Assembly (NCBI GenBank): GCA_016707425.1
Contig: JADJHU010000009.1
Coordinates: 54,066-118,065 of the forward strand
Direction: 5' to 3'
DNA from: Gammaproteobacteria bacterium
GTDB lineage: Bacteria; Pseudomonadota; Gammaproteobacteria; Steroidobacterales; Steroidobacteraceae
Length of the DNA: 64,000 bases
Shown here: positions 52,744-61,530 of the stretch, piece after piece
Numbering within the stretch: position 1 is the stretch's first letter
How the letters are laid out: every line of letters begins with the position of its first letter
Program-made: the position numbers and the translations under genes
The notes under the pieces: model-generated
Seen by the model: only the letters and a program-made list of their open reading frames with translations
Database searches by the model: none
Told to the model about the DNA's origin: nothing

Positions 52744-53587
52744 GGCACGCCTCACGCGCGAGCTCGGCGAGATGCTGGTCGATTCCGGACTCGCAGCGCG
52801 TGAGTCGCAGCCTGCGCGTCTCCTGCATGAGCTCGAAGTTGGGGTTCCTGCCCTCGCGACGGCGCGTGGGGTGGTGGATGTGCAGCGCGAGGGCCTGGAA
52901 GCGCAGGTCGCGCCGTCGTATGCCGCAGTGATAGAGGCGCGAGGCGAGTTCGCCGTCCTCGTAGCCCCAGCCGCTCATGCGCTCGTTGAAGCCGTTCACC
53001 CGCAGCAGATCCGTGCGCCACAGGCCCTGATTGCAGCTGCGGATGCTGCGCTCCCCCGTGTGCGGTCGCGAGAGCAGGCGTCCGAGCATCCGGCTGCGCC
53101 ACAGGTGGCGCCGCCGCGTGATGTCGGACGAGAAGAGGCTGACCCACGTCAGGCGCTCCGTGAGGATGCGCCGCGCCGTGTCCGGACCGCTCAGCGCGCG
53201 GACGCCCTGGGCCCAGTATCCGGGTCGGGCCGCGGCACGATGATCGGCCACGAAGCAGGGGTGCAGGAGCATGTCCCCGTCGACGAGCACGACGTAGTCG
53301 CCGCTGGCGGCGGCGATGGCACGATTGCGGATACGCCCCACCCGGAATCCGCGATCCTCCTGCCAGACGTGACGCAGCGGGAAGGGCAGGCGCCGCGTCC
53401 ACGCAGAGACGAGCTCGGCCGTGTCGGCGCGCGAGCCATCGTCGGCGATCAATACTTCGTCGGGCGGCTCGACCTGCCGGGCCACGCTCTCGAGCACGAG
53501 GTCCAGCGCTTCCTTCCAGTTGTAGGTCGTGACCACGAGACTGAGGCGCAAGCTTTCCTCCACACTCGACCGGAGAGGCGAGCGCAT
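52736..53587 (-). CDS. Glycosyltransferase family 2 with galactosyltransferase-like C-terminal domain
   Basis: This 283-residue GT-A enzyme starts its domain with LSLVVTTYNWKEALDLVLESV. It has DEVLIADDGSRADTAELV (nucleotide-binding DDGS), VLVDGDMLLHP with the DxD metal motif, and GWGYEDGELASRLY, the catalytic ED of the Glyco_transf_7C module seen in chondroitin-synthase-like enzymes. ATG 53587 is the only good start before the domain. It is the first gene of the leftward surface-glycan operon and is divergent from the methyltransferase at 53666. Confidence 0.9.
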   Translation of the reverse strand: MRSPLRSSVEESLRLSLVVTTYNWKEALDLVLESVARQVEPPDEVLIADDGSRADTAELVSAWTRRLPFPLRHVWQEDRGFRVGRIRNRAIAAASGDYVVLVDGDMLLHPCFVADHRAAARPGYWAQGVRALSGPDTARRILTERLTWVSLFSSDITRRRHLWRSRMLGRLLSRPHTGERSIRSCNQGLWRTDLLRVNGFNERMSGWGYEDGELASRLYHCGIRRRDLRFQALALHIHHPTRRREGRNPNFELMQETRRLRLTRCESGIDQHLAELAREACHG

Positions 53588-53665
53588 TGTAAGGTTTCAG
53601 CTCCGGGACCGGCAGCGTGACCCGGTGAACATTGGGGGCCTGCCGGGCCGCAGAGAGGTGGACGA

Positions 53666-54310
53666 ATGCCGCGATCGACGACTCCAGGCGCGCCGCTGCT
53701 GCTGTTCGCACGCAACTTCCTGCGCCACCCGCGCATGCTCGGCTCCGTGATCCCGAGCTCGCACTTCCTCATCGACAGCCTCCTCGCGCCGGTCGACTGG
53801 GAACGGGCACGCGTGCTGGTCGAATATGGCCCCGGAGTCGGCGGCATCACGGCCGAGGTCCTGCGACGCATGCATCCCGAGGCGAGGCTGGTTGCGATCG
53901 AGACCAATCCCGATTTCGTGCACTACCTCCGGCGCAGCATCCCGGATCCGCGCCTGACGATCCTGCACGATTCGGCCGTGCACGCACAGGCGCTGCTCGC
54001 GCGCCTCGGGCATGCACGTGCCGACTATGTGATCTCCGGCGTGCCCTTCAGCACGATGCCTGCGGAGCTGCGCGAGTCGATCCTGACCGCTACCCACGAG
54101 ATCCTCGCCCCGGAGGGGCGGTTCCTCGTCTACCAGTTCTCGAGCCGGGTGCTCGCCGATCTGCGGCGGACGTTCGGGCGCGTGGCGCGCCGTTTCCAGC
54201 CCTTCAACGTGCTGCCGGCGCAGCTGTTCTTCTGCGAGCCGAACGAGACGCGTACACCGCTCGCAGCCCGTGCCATCGCTGACGACGAGAGGCTGCCGCC
54301 CGCCGCGTGA
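53666..54310 (+). CDS. Phospholipid N-methyltransferase-like SAM enzyme
   Basis: This is a 214-residue methyltransferase. The N-terminal FARNFLRHPRMLGSVIPSSHFLIDSLL matches the start of PmtA-type phospholipid methyltransferases and related rRNA-dimethylase-like proteins. LVEYGPGVGGITAEVL is the SAM motif and YVISGVPFSTMPAE is motif IV (NPPY-like position SGVPF). PmtA converts phosphatidylethanolamine to phosphatidylcholine. The gene stands alone between the glycan operon and ahcY; it yields SAH that AhcY would remove, which fits the location. Confidence 0.82.
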   Translation: MPRSTTPGAPLLLFARNFLRHPRMLGSVIPSSHFLIDSLLAPVDWERARVLVEYGPGVGGITAEVLRRMHPEARLVAIETNPDFVHYLRRSIPDPRLTILHDSAVHAQALLARLGHARADYVISGVPFSTMPAELRESILTATHEILAPEGRFLVYQFSSRVLADLRRTFGRVARRFQPFNVLPAQLFFCEPNETRTPLAARAIADDERLPPAA

Positions 54311-54336
54311 GTGCGCGGCGGGCGGCCCGCTCACGC

Positions 54337-55758
54337 TCAATACCGGTAGTGATCGGGCTTGTACGGCCCCTCACGGTTCACGCCGATATAGCGCGCCTGC
54401 TGATCGGTGAGCTCAGTCAGTTCGACGCCCAGCCTGGCAAGCTGCAGCCGCGCCACTTTCTCGTCGAGATGCTTCGGCAGGACATGCACACCGACCGGGT
54501 AATGCGCGGTGTTGGTGAAGAGCTCGATCTGCGCAATCACCTGGTTGGCGAAGGATGAGCTCATGACGTAGGACGGATGCCCGGTCGCGCAGCCGAGGTT
54601 CACGAGCCGTCCTTCCGCCAGCAGGATCAGGCGCCTGCCATCCGGGAAGATCACGTGGTCGACCTGCGGCTTGATGTTCTCCCACTGATACGCCTTGAGC
54701 GAGGCCACGTCGATCTCGTTGTCGAAGTGTCCGATGTTGCACACGATCGCATTGTTTTTCATGCGGCGCATGTGCTCGTGGGTGATCACGTGGAAGTTGC
54801 CGGTGGCCGTGACGAAGATGTCCGCCTTGTCGGCCGCATGATCCATGGTGACCACGCGGTAGCCTTCCATCGCCGCCTGCAGCGCGCAGATCGGATCGAT
54901 CTCGGTGATCCACACCTGTGCCGCGAGGGCGCGCAGCGCCTGTGCCGAGCCCTTGCCGACATCGCCGTAGCCACAGACGACGGCGATCTTGCCTGCCACC
55001 ATGACGTCGGTGGCGCGCTTGATGCCGTCCACGAGCGACTCGCGGCAGCCGTAGAGATTGTCGAACTTGGACTTGGTGACCGAATCGTTGACGTTGATCG
55101 CCGGGAAGGCCAGTGCGCCTTCCTTTGCCATCTGGTAGAGGCGCTTCACCCCGGTGGTCGTCTCTTCCGAGACGCCCCGGATCTTCGCGAGGCGCGTCGA
55201 GTACCACTTCGGATCAGCCGTGAGCCGGGCGCGGATGCTGGCGAAGAGATGCTGTTCTTCCTCGCTGCCGGGATGCCGGAGAAGGCTCGCATCCCGTTCC
55301 GCTCGCGCGCCGAGATGCAGGAGGAGCGTCGCATCGCCACCGTCGTCGAGGATCATGTTCGAGAAGCCTTCATCCGGCCACTCGAATATGCGATGCGTAT
55401 AGTCCCAGTATTCTTCCAGCGTCTCGCCCTTGACCGCGAAGACCGCCGTTGCGGAGGCTGCGATGGCCGCGGCAGCATGATCCTGGGTCGAGTAGATGTT
55501 GCACGAGGCCCAGCGAACCTCCGCGCCGAGCGCTTCCAGCGTCTCGATGAGGACGGCCGTCTGGATCGTCATGTGCAGCGAGCCCGAGATCCGTGCGCCA
55601 CGCAGGGGTTTCTGCGAGCTGAACTCTTCGCGGATGGCCATCAGGCCGGGCATTTCCGTCTCGGCGATGGCGATTTCCTTGCGACCCCAGTCGGCGAGCG
55701 CCAGATCCTTCACCCGATGGTCCGGGGCCTGCCCGCGGGGCTTGAGATTCGCATTCAT
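54337..55758 (-). CDS. ahcY: S-adenosylhomocysteinase
   Basis: This 473-residue AhcY splits SAH into adenosine and homocysteine with bound NAD+. Visible are SGSLHMTIQTAVLIETL (about 58-74), CNIYSTQDHAAAAIA, NDSVTKSKFDNLYGCRESL, the NAD motif VVCGYGDVGKGSAQAL (about 258-273), NIGHFDNEID, and the C-terminal HLDEKVARLQL...GPYKPDHYRY that closes the neighbouring subunit site. It contains the roughly 40-residue insert typical of proteobacterial AhcY. It is preceded by an SAH riboswitch, so high SAH turns it on. Confidence 0.98.
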   Translation of the reverse strand: MNANLKPRGQAPDHRVKDLALADWGRKEIAIAETEMPGLMAIREEFSSQKPLRGARISGSLHMTIQTAVLIETLEALGAEVRWASCNIYSTQDHAAAAIAASATAVFAVKGETLEEYWDYTHRIFEWPDEGFSNMILDDGGDATLLLHLGARAERDASLLRHPGSEEEQHLFASIRARLTADPKWYSTRLAKIRGVSEETTTGVKRLYQMAKEGALAFPAINVNDSVTKSKFDNLYGCRESLVDGIKRATDVMVAGKIAVVCGYGDVGKGSAQALRALAAQVWITEIDPICALQAAMEGYRVVTMDHAADKADIFVTATGNFHVITHEHMRRMKNNAIVCNIGHFDNEIDVASLKAYQWENIKPQVDHVIFPDGRRLILLAEGRLVNLGCATGHPSYVMSSSFANQVIAQIELFTNTAHYPVGVHVLPKHLDEKVARLQLARLGVELTELTDQQARYIGVNREGPYKPDHYRY

Positions 55759-55775
55759 TGCGTTACTCCAACTTC

Positions 55776-55867
55776 GCGAGCGCCGTTGTCACGGGTGACG
55801 CCGCCCCGAGCCTGGCGGGGACGGATTCCTCGGGAAATCCACCCCCCGTCGCAGCGCTCCTCGGGGC
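55776..55867 (-). ncRNA. SAH riboswitch upstream of ahcY
   Basis: The minus-strand leader of ahcY matches the S-adenosylhomocysteine riboswitch. It begins CCCCGAGGAGCGCUGCGACG and has a variable P2 hairpin in the middle. CCAGGCUCGGGGCGG follows, and it closes with AACGGCGCUCGC. P1 pairs GAGCGC (55854-55859) with GCGCUC (55778-55783). The pseudoknot pairs CCCGAG near 55859-55866 with CUCGGG at 55805-55810. It ends about 18 bases before the ahcY ATG, so it probably controls ribosome access or termination, with SAH switching expression on. Confidence 0.92.
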
Positions 55868-55875
55868 ACACGCCT

Positions 55876-55894
55876 GCCGCCCGGAACGGGCGGC
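55876..55894 (-). terminator. Hairpin between metK and the SAH riboswitch
   Basis: An 8-base perfect stem (GCCGCCCG with CGGGCGGC) and 3-base loop lies 28 bases after the metK stop. No T-run follows, so it may be a weak terminator or an RNA-processing element separating metK from the riboswitch-ahcY unit. Confidence 0.35.
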
Positions 55895-55921
55895 GAATCC
55901 ATGTTTCGTGTCCGATGCCGC

Positions 55922-57094
55922 TCAGGCGGCGCGTGCGCGCTTCGCCTCCGCTGCGAGGACCTCCGCCTTGTCAGTGCGTTCCCAGCTGAACTCGGCTTCC
56001 TTGCGTCCGAAGTGCCCGTAGGCCGCCGTCTTCTGGTAGATCGGCCGTGCGAGATCGAGCATTTCGCGCAGGCCGTAGGGCGTGAGATCGAAGTGCCGGC
56101 GTACGAGGGCCGTGAGCCGCTCGCGCGGCACGCGCCCCGTGCCGAAGGTCTCGACCATGATGGATGTGGGTTCGGCCACGCCGATGGCATAGGACACCTG
56201 CACCTCACAGCGGTCGGCAAGCTCCGCGGCAACGATGTTCTTTGCCACATAGCGCGCCGCATAGGCCGCCGAGCGGTCGACTTTCGACGGGTCCTTGCCC
56301 GAAAACGCACCGCCGCCATGGCGCGCGTAGCCTCCGTAGGTGTCGACGATGATCTTGCGGCCCGTGAGTCCGCAGTCGCCGACCGGGCCGCCGACCACGA
56401 AGCGCCCCGTGGGATTGATGTGGAACTTCGTGCGCCGGTCGACGAGGCGTGTCGGAATCACCGGCTTTATGATCTCCTCCATCACCGCCTCGCGAAGTGC
56501 CCGGGTGGAGATGTCGTCGCTGTGCTGTGTCGAGAGCACGACCGCCTCGATACCCACCGGGCGGTCGTTCTCGTAGCGCATGGTCACCTGGCTCTTGGCG
56601 TCGGGTCGGAGCCACTCGAGCCTGCCGCGCTTGCGCACCTGGGCCTGCTTCTGCACCAGCCGGTGCGCATAACAGATCGGCGCAGGCATGAACACGTCGG
56701 TTTCGTTCGTGGCATACCCGAACATGAGGCCCTGGTCGCCAGCCCCCTGCCTGCGCTCGTCCTTGCGGTCGACGCCCATGGCAATGTCGGGGGACTGCTT
56801 GCCGATGATGTTGATCACCCCGCAGCTCGCGCCGTCGAAACCCATCTCCGAGCTGTCGTAGCCGATGTCCAGCACGGTCTTGCGGACGATGGCCTCGATG
56901 TCCACCCAGGCGCTCGTCGTGACCTCGCCGGCGACGATGGCGACACCCGTCTTGACCAGCGTCTCGCAGGCGACCCGGGCACGTTCGTCCCGGGAGAGGA
57001 TGGCATCCAGGACCGCATCCGAGATCTGGTCGGCGACCTTGTCCGGATGGCCTTCGGAGACGGACTCGGATGTGAAGAGATAGCTGTTTGACAT
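55922..57094 (-). CDS. metK: S-adenosylmethionine synthetase
   Basis: This 390-residue MetK makes SAM from methionine and ATP. Motifs are SEGHPDKVADQISDAVLD (about 10-27), GAGDQGLMFGYATNE (about 117-131) and the P-loop-like HGGGAFSGKDPSKVDRSAAY (about 262-281). Length is normal. It lies upstream of ahcY on the same strand, giving a SAM-cycle pair with the SAH riboswitch between them. It is divergent from tkt. Confidence 0.98.
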   Translation of the reverse strand: MSNSYLFTSESVSEGHPDKVADQISDAVLDAILSRDERARVACETLVKTGVAIVAGEVTTSAWVDIEAIVRKTVLDIGYDSSEMGFDGASCGVINIIGKQSPDIAMGVDRKDERRQGAGDQGLMFGYATNETDVFMPAPICYAHRLVQKQAQVRKRGRLEWLRPDAKSQVTMRYENDRPVGIEAVVLSTQHSDDISTRALREAVMEEIIKPVIPTRLVDRRTKFHINPTGRFVVGGPVGDCGLTGRKIIVDTYGGYARHGGGAFSGKDPSKVDRSAAYAARYVAKNIVAAELADRCEVQVSYAIGVAEPTSIMVETFGTGRVPRERLTALVRRHFDLTPYGLREMLDLARPIYQKTAAYGHFGRKEAEFSWERTDKAEVLAAEAKRARAA

Positions 57095-57128
57095 GTCGTG
57101 TCAGGCACTCGTGATCGGAAAATGGGGC

Positions 57129-57134
57129 ATTATA
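57129..57134 (-). promoter_or_regulatory. Perfect -10 box upstream of metK
   Basis: On the minus strand TATAAT lies 34 bases before the metK ATG, in a GC-rich background. The expected -35 region (about 57152-57157) is poor. A short untranslated leader of about 28 bases would result. Confidence 0.4.
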
Positions 57135-57286
57135 CCGTGGCGGGAGGGCTCGCCGAACTGGCGCGCGTAGTGGACAATGCACGGCCCCGGTGCGCCCGGG
57201 ACGCTGAGCGCGGTCGCCGCCGCGCGCCGCGTCATGTGCCGCTTTCCGGGCGGCGTAACCTCGGTCATTTTTTCGGAGCCCGTGGC

Positions 57287-59296
57287 TTGACCTCCAGTTT
57301 TTCGCGTCACGATCTCGCCAACACCATCCGCGTCCTCGCCATGGATGCCGTGCAGCAGGCCAATTCCGGGCATCCGGGTGCGCCGATGGGCATGGCGGAC
57401 ATTGCCGAAGTGCTCTGGCGTGACGTCCTGAAACACAATCCCGGCAATCCGCGCTGGGCGGATCGCGACCGTTTCGTGCTCTCGAATGGGCATGCGTCGA
57501 TGCTCCTGTATGCCGTGCTGCATCTCACGGGGTATCCGCTGAGCCTCGACGAGCTGCGCAGTTTCCGCCAGCTCGGTTCGCGCACCCCAGGGCACCCTGA
57601 GCACGATCCCGGCATCGGCATCGAGACGACGACCGGACCGCTGGGGCAGGGCCTGGCCAATGCGGTTGGTCTGGCGCTGGCCGAGCGGCACCTGGCCGCG
57701 GCGTTCAACCGACCCGGGTTCACTGTCGTCGACCACCACACCTACGCTTTCGCTGGTGATGGCTGCCTGATGGAGGGCGTCTCGCACGAGGCGTGCTCGC
57801 TCGCCGGGACCCTGAAACTCGGCAAGCTCATCGTCTTCTACGACGACAACGGCATCTCGATCGACGGCGCCGTGCAGGGCTGGTTCGCGGACGATACGCC
57901 GAAGCGCTTCGAAGCCTATGGGTGGCAGGTGATCCGGCGGGTGGACGGCCACGACGCGGAGGCCGTGGCGCGAGCGATCCGAAGCGCCCAGGCCGAACAG
58001 GAGCGTCCGACGCTCATCTGCTGCCAGACCGTGATCGGCTGGGGCGCCCCGACCAAGCAGGGGACGAAGGCGACGCATGGCGAGCCGCTCGGTGCTGAGG
58101 AAGTTGCCGCAGCGCGGGCCCGGCTCGGCTGGCGCTGGGGGCCGTTCGAGGTGCCGGATGCCCTGCGCGCCGCCTGGGACCGGCGCACACAGGGCGCGGC
58201 ACTCGAGCAGCGCTGGCGTGAGCTCTTTGCGGCCTATCGCACCGCCCATCCGGAGCTTGCCAACGAGTTCGAGCGACGCATGAGCGGAACGCTGCCACCA
58301 GGATGGTCGGCCGCGGCCGCGGCGGCACGCACCGCCGCGGCGGGGATCGGCGCTGCGCAGGCGACGCGCCAGTCCTCGCAGGCCGTGCTCAATGCGATCG
58401 GGCCGGCCTTGCCGGAGCTCCTCGGAGGTTCCGCCGATCTCACGGGGTCGAACAACACGCTTCGCAGGGACTCGCGCAGCATCTCCGCGGCCGACGCGTC
58501 AGGGGACTACCTGCACTATGGCGTGCGCGAGTTCGCGATGACGGCCATCATGAACGGGCTGGCGCTGCACGGCGGTATCCTGCCCTACGGCGGCACCTTC
58601 CTCGTGTTCTCGGACTATGCACGCAACGCCGTGCGCCTTGGCGCGCTCATGCACCAGCGCGTCATCCATGTCTACACCCACGATTCGATCGGACTCGGCG
58701 AAGACGGTCCGACGCACCAGCCGATCGAGCACCTGGCGTCGCTCCGGGCCATGCCGAACCTCTCGCTCTGGCGTCCCTGCGACGCGCTCGAGACGGCTGT
58801 GGCCTGGCAGCAGGCGATCGAGCGTACGAGTGGCCCGACGGCACTTGTGCTCAGTCGCCAGGCGCTGCCCCAGCAGCCGCGATCAGAGGCGCAGCTCGCT
58901 GCGGTGAGCCGGGGGGCTTACGTGCTCATCGACTGCGCAGGCGCACCGGAGGCCATCGTCATCGCGACGGGCTCGGAGGTCGCCATGGCGGCCGAGGCCG
59001 TGCGCGCGCTTCAGGCAGGCGGCCGGCACGTGCGGCTCGTGTCCATGCCCTCGGCCGATGTCTTCGAGGCCCAGGACGCGGCCTGGCGCGAGAGCGTTCT
59101 GCCGGCGCGCGTTGGACGGCGGCTCGCCCTGGAGGCCGGGGCAAGCCAGTCGTGGTGGCGCTATGTGGGCTGCGAAGGACGGGTACTCGGAATCGATCGC
59201 TTCGGCGCCTCGGGCAAGGCGGCGGATCTCTTCCGCCATTTCGGCCTGACGGCGGACGAAGTGGCGAGGCAGGTCAGAGAACTCCTGGCGGGCTGA
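57287..59296 (+). CDS. tkt: Transketolase
   Basis: This 669-residue thiamine-diphosphate enzyme transfers two-carbon units in the pentose phosphate or Calvin cycle. It has ANSGHPGAPMGMADIAEVLW (about 20-39), GPLGQGLANAVGLALAE, the ThDP/Mg motif GDGCLMEGVSHEA (about 155), EFAMTAIMNGLALHGG, and the pyrimidine-site THDSIGLGEDGPTHQP. The start is TTG 57287, because GGAG stands eight bases before it and the protein then begins LTSSFSRHDLANTIR, where transketolases begin. It starts the tkt-gap-pgk-pyk operon. Confidence 0.96.
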   Translation: MTSSFSRHDLANTIRVLAMDAVQQANSGHPGAPMGMADIAEVLWRDVLKHNPGNPRWADRDRFVLSNGHASMLLYAVLHLTGYPLSLDELRSFRQLGSRTPGHPEHDPGIGIETTTGPLGQGLANAVGLALAERHLAAAFNRPGFTVVDHHTYAFAGDGCLMEGVSHEACSLAGTLKLGKLIVFYDDNGISIDGAVQGWFADDTPKRFEAYGWQVIRRVDGHDAEAVARAIRSAQAEQERPTLICCQTVIGWGAPTKQGTKATHGEPLGAEEVAAARARLGWRWGPFEVPDALRAAWDRRTQGAALEQRWRELFAAYRTAHPELANEFERRMSGTLPPGWSAAAAAARTAAAGIGAAQATRQSSQAVLNAIGPALPELLGGSADLTGSNNTLRRDSRSISAADASGDYLHYGVREFAMTAIMNGLALHGGILPYGGTFLVFSDYARNAVRLGALMHQRVIHVYTHDSIGLGEDGPTHQPIEHLASLRAMPNLSLWRPCDALETAVAWQQAIERTSGPTALVLSRQALPQQPRSEAQLAAVSRGAYVLIDCAGAPEAIVIATGSEVAMAAEAVRALQAGGRHVRLVSMPSADVFEAQDAAWRESVLPARVGRRLALEAGASQSWWRYVGCEGRVLGIDRFGASGKAADLFRHFGLTADEVARQVRELLAG

Positions 59297-59316
59297 AACT
59301 ACAGAGGAAATCCAAG

Positions 59317-60330
59317 ATGGCAGTGAAGGTGGGCATCAACGGCTACGGACGCATCGGTCGCAACATCCTGAGGGCGCTGTACGAGTCGCGGCGCAATGGC
59401 GAGCTGCAGATCGTGGCGATCAACGACCTCGGGGACGCGCAGACCAACGCGCACCTGACGCGTCACGATACGGCCCACGGCAGGTTCCCCGGTGAAGTGC
59501 GGGTCGAGGGTGACTCGATGCTGGTCAACGGCGACCGCATCCGCGTGCTCGCGGAGCGCGACCCGGCAAAGCTTCCCTGGGGCCAGCTCGGCGTGGACTT
59601 CGTGCTGGAGTGCACGGGGCTCTTCGCAAGCAAGAAGAAGGCCGGGGCGCATCTGGCCGGTGGGGCGAAGAAAGTGGTGATCTCGGCCCCGGGCGGCGAG
59701 GACGTCGATGCGACCGTCGTCTACGGTGTCAACGAGCAGGTGCTGAAGGCGGGCCATACCGTGATCTCGAACGCCTCCTGCACGACCAACTGTCTCGCTC
59801 CTGTGGCCAAAGTGTTGCACGGGAAGGTCGGCATCACGGCAGGCATCATGACGACGATTCATGCCTACACGAATGACCAGGTGCTTACGGACGTGTACCA
59901 CTCGGATCTGCGTCGCGCCCGCTCGGCGACCATGTCGCAGATCCCGACCAAGACCGGTGCGGCTGCCGCGGTGGGTCTGGTGCTCCCGGAGCTGAAGGGC
60001 CGGCTCGACGGCTTCGCCGTGCGCGTGCCGACGATCAACGTCTCCCTGGTGGACCTCACCTTCACCGCCGGGCGACCGACGAGCGCCCAGGAGATCAATG
60101 CCCTGATGAAGGATGCGGCCGGCGGGGCCATGAAGGGCATCGTCGCCTGGAGCGACGGGCCGCTCGTCTCGGTGGACTTCAATCACGATCCGCACTCGGC
60201 CACCTTCGACGCCACGCTCACCAAGGTCATCGAGGGCACACTCGTGAAAGCCTGCGCGTGGTACGACAACGAGTGGGGTTTCTCGAACCGCATGCTGGAT
60301 ACCACGCTGGCCTGGTCGCGCGCCCGCTGA
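59317..60330 (+). CDS. gap: Glyceraldehyde-3-phosphate dehydrogenase, type I
   Basis: This 337-residue GAPDH starts MAVKVGINGYGRIGRN with AGAGGAAA before ATG 59317. NAD specificity is suggested by Asp in VAINDLGD. The catalytic cysteine is in SNASCTTNCLAP (about 154), with the partner histidine in TTIHAYTNDQ. The C-terminus has WYDNEWGFSNRM. It lies 20 bases after tkt and 10 before pgk. Confidence 0.98.
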   Translation: MAVKVGINGYGRIGRNILRALYESRRNGELQIVAINDLGDAQTNAHLTRHDTAHGRFPGEVRVEGDSMLVNGDRIRVLAERDPAKLPWGQLGVDFVLECTGLFASKKKAGAHLAGGAKKVVISAPGGEDVDATVVYGVNEQVLKAGHTVISNASCTTNCLAPVAKVLHGKVGITAGIMTTIHAYTNDQVLTDVYHSDLRRARSATMSQIPTKTGAAAAVGLVLPELKGRLDGFAVRVPTINVSLVDLTFTAGRPTSAQEINALMKDAAGGAMKGIVAWSDGPLVSVDFNHDPHSATFDATLTKVIEGTLVKACAWYDNEWGFSNRMLDTTLAWSRAR

Positions 60331-60340
60331 AGGTCCCGCC

Positions 60341-61519
60341 ATGAGAGTCTTGCGTATGGCAGACCTCGACCTCCGGGGCAAGCGGGTCCTGATCCGCGAG
60401 GATCTCAATGTGCCGGTGCAGGACGGTGTGGTTACGAGCGACGCGCGGATCCGCGCGTCGCTCCCCACGATCAAGCTGGCGCTCGGCAAGGGTGCGAAGG
60501 TGTTCCTGCTGTCGCACCTCGGGCGACCCGAGGAGGGCGTGTACACCGAGGAATTCTCTCTGGCGCCGGTTGCGTCGAGACTCTCGGAGCTCCTCGGCAG
60601 GCCCGTGCCGCTGCGGAAGCAATGGCTGGAGGGCGTGGACTGCGCGCCCGGCGAGGCGGTGCTCTGTGAAAACGTGCGCTTCAATGCAGGGGAGAAAAAG
60701 GACCGCGAGGATCTCGCGCGCCGCATGGCGGCGCTGTGCGACGTGTTCGTGATGGATGCCTTCGGCACGGCGCACCGGGCCGAGGCGAGCACGCACGGCG
60801 TGGCCAGGTATGCGCCCGTGGCCTGCGCGGGTCCGCTGCTGGTCGGGGAGCTGGAGGCGCTCGAGCGGGCCCTCGAGAAACCGGCGCGCCCGCTGATCGC
60901 CATCGTTGCAGGCAGCAAGGTGTCCACCAAGCTCACCGTGCTCGAGTCCCTGCTGGAGAAGGTCGACAAGCTGATCGTGGGCGGGGGCATCGCCAATACG
61001 TTTCTCGCAGCCAGCGGCATCGCCGTGGGCAGGTCGCTCCACGAAGCGGAGATGCTGGACATCGCCCGCCGGCTGGCCGCGCGCGCGCGTGAGCGCGGCG
61101 CCGAGATCCCGCTGCCGACCGACGTCGTGGTGGCGCGCGAGCTCGCTGCCACGGCGCATGCCGATGTGCGTTCGATCCACGAGGTGCGTCCCGAAGAGAT
61201 GATCCTCGACATCGGACCGGATACCGCGGAGCGCTTCGCGGGGATGCTGGCGAGTGCCGGCACGATCATCTGGAACGGGCCCGTCGGTGTCTTCGAGTTC
61301 GATCAGTTCGGCGAGGGGACCCGCACCATCGCGACCGCGGTCGCCAGCAGCAAGGCGTTTTCGCTCGCAGGCGGCGGAGACACGCTCGCGGCCATCGAGA
61401 AGTACGGTGTCGAAGAAGGCATTTCCTACATCTCGACCGGCGGCGGCGCGTTCCTCGAGTTCGTGGAAGGCAAGACGCTGTCGGCCGTTGCCGTGCTCGA
61501 GGACCGGGCATACGGCTGA
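60341..61519 (+). CDS. pgk: Phosphoglycerate kinase
   Basis: This 392-residue PGK starts MRVLRMADLDLRGKRVLIREDLNVPV, matching E. coli MSVIKMTDLDL, so ATG 60341 is right. Other signatures are LSHLGRPEEG (about 55), ENVRFNAGEKKD, DAFGTAHRAEAST, VAGSKVSTKLTVLESLL and the C-terminal STGGGAFLEFVEG. It makes ATP from 1,3-bisphosphoglycerate. Confidence 0.98.
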   Translation: MRVLRMADLDLRGKRVLIREDLNVPVQDGVVTSDARIRASLPTIKLALGKGAKVFLLSHLGRPEEGVYTEEFSLAPVASRLSELLGRPVPLRKQWLEGVDCAPGEAVLCENVRFNAGEKKDREDLARRMAALCDVFVMDAFGTAHRAEASTHGVARYAPVACAGPLLVGELEALERALEKPARPLIAIVAGSKVSTKLTVLESLLEKVDKLIVGGGIANTFLAASGIAVGRSLHEAEMLDIARRLAARARERGAEIPLPTDVVVARELAATAHADVRSIHEVRPEEMILDIGPDTAERFAGMLASAGTIIWNGPVGVFEFDQFGEGTRTIATAVASSKAFSLAGGGDTLAAIEKYGVEEGISYISTGGGAFLEFVEGKTLSAVAVLEDRAYG

Positions 61520-61530
61520 AGGTGAAAGCG

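Noticed and set aside
54308..54335. Hairpin GTGAG...CTCAC as an ahcY or methyltransferase terminator
   Set aside because: Only five pairs at the base match, the rest of the stem is mispaired and no T-run follows.
59299..61269. A 656-codon minus-strand open frame over gap and pgk
   Set aside because: Antisense to two certain housekeeping genes, Ser/Arg-rich, no motifs.
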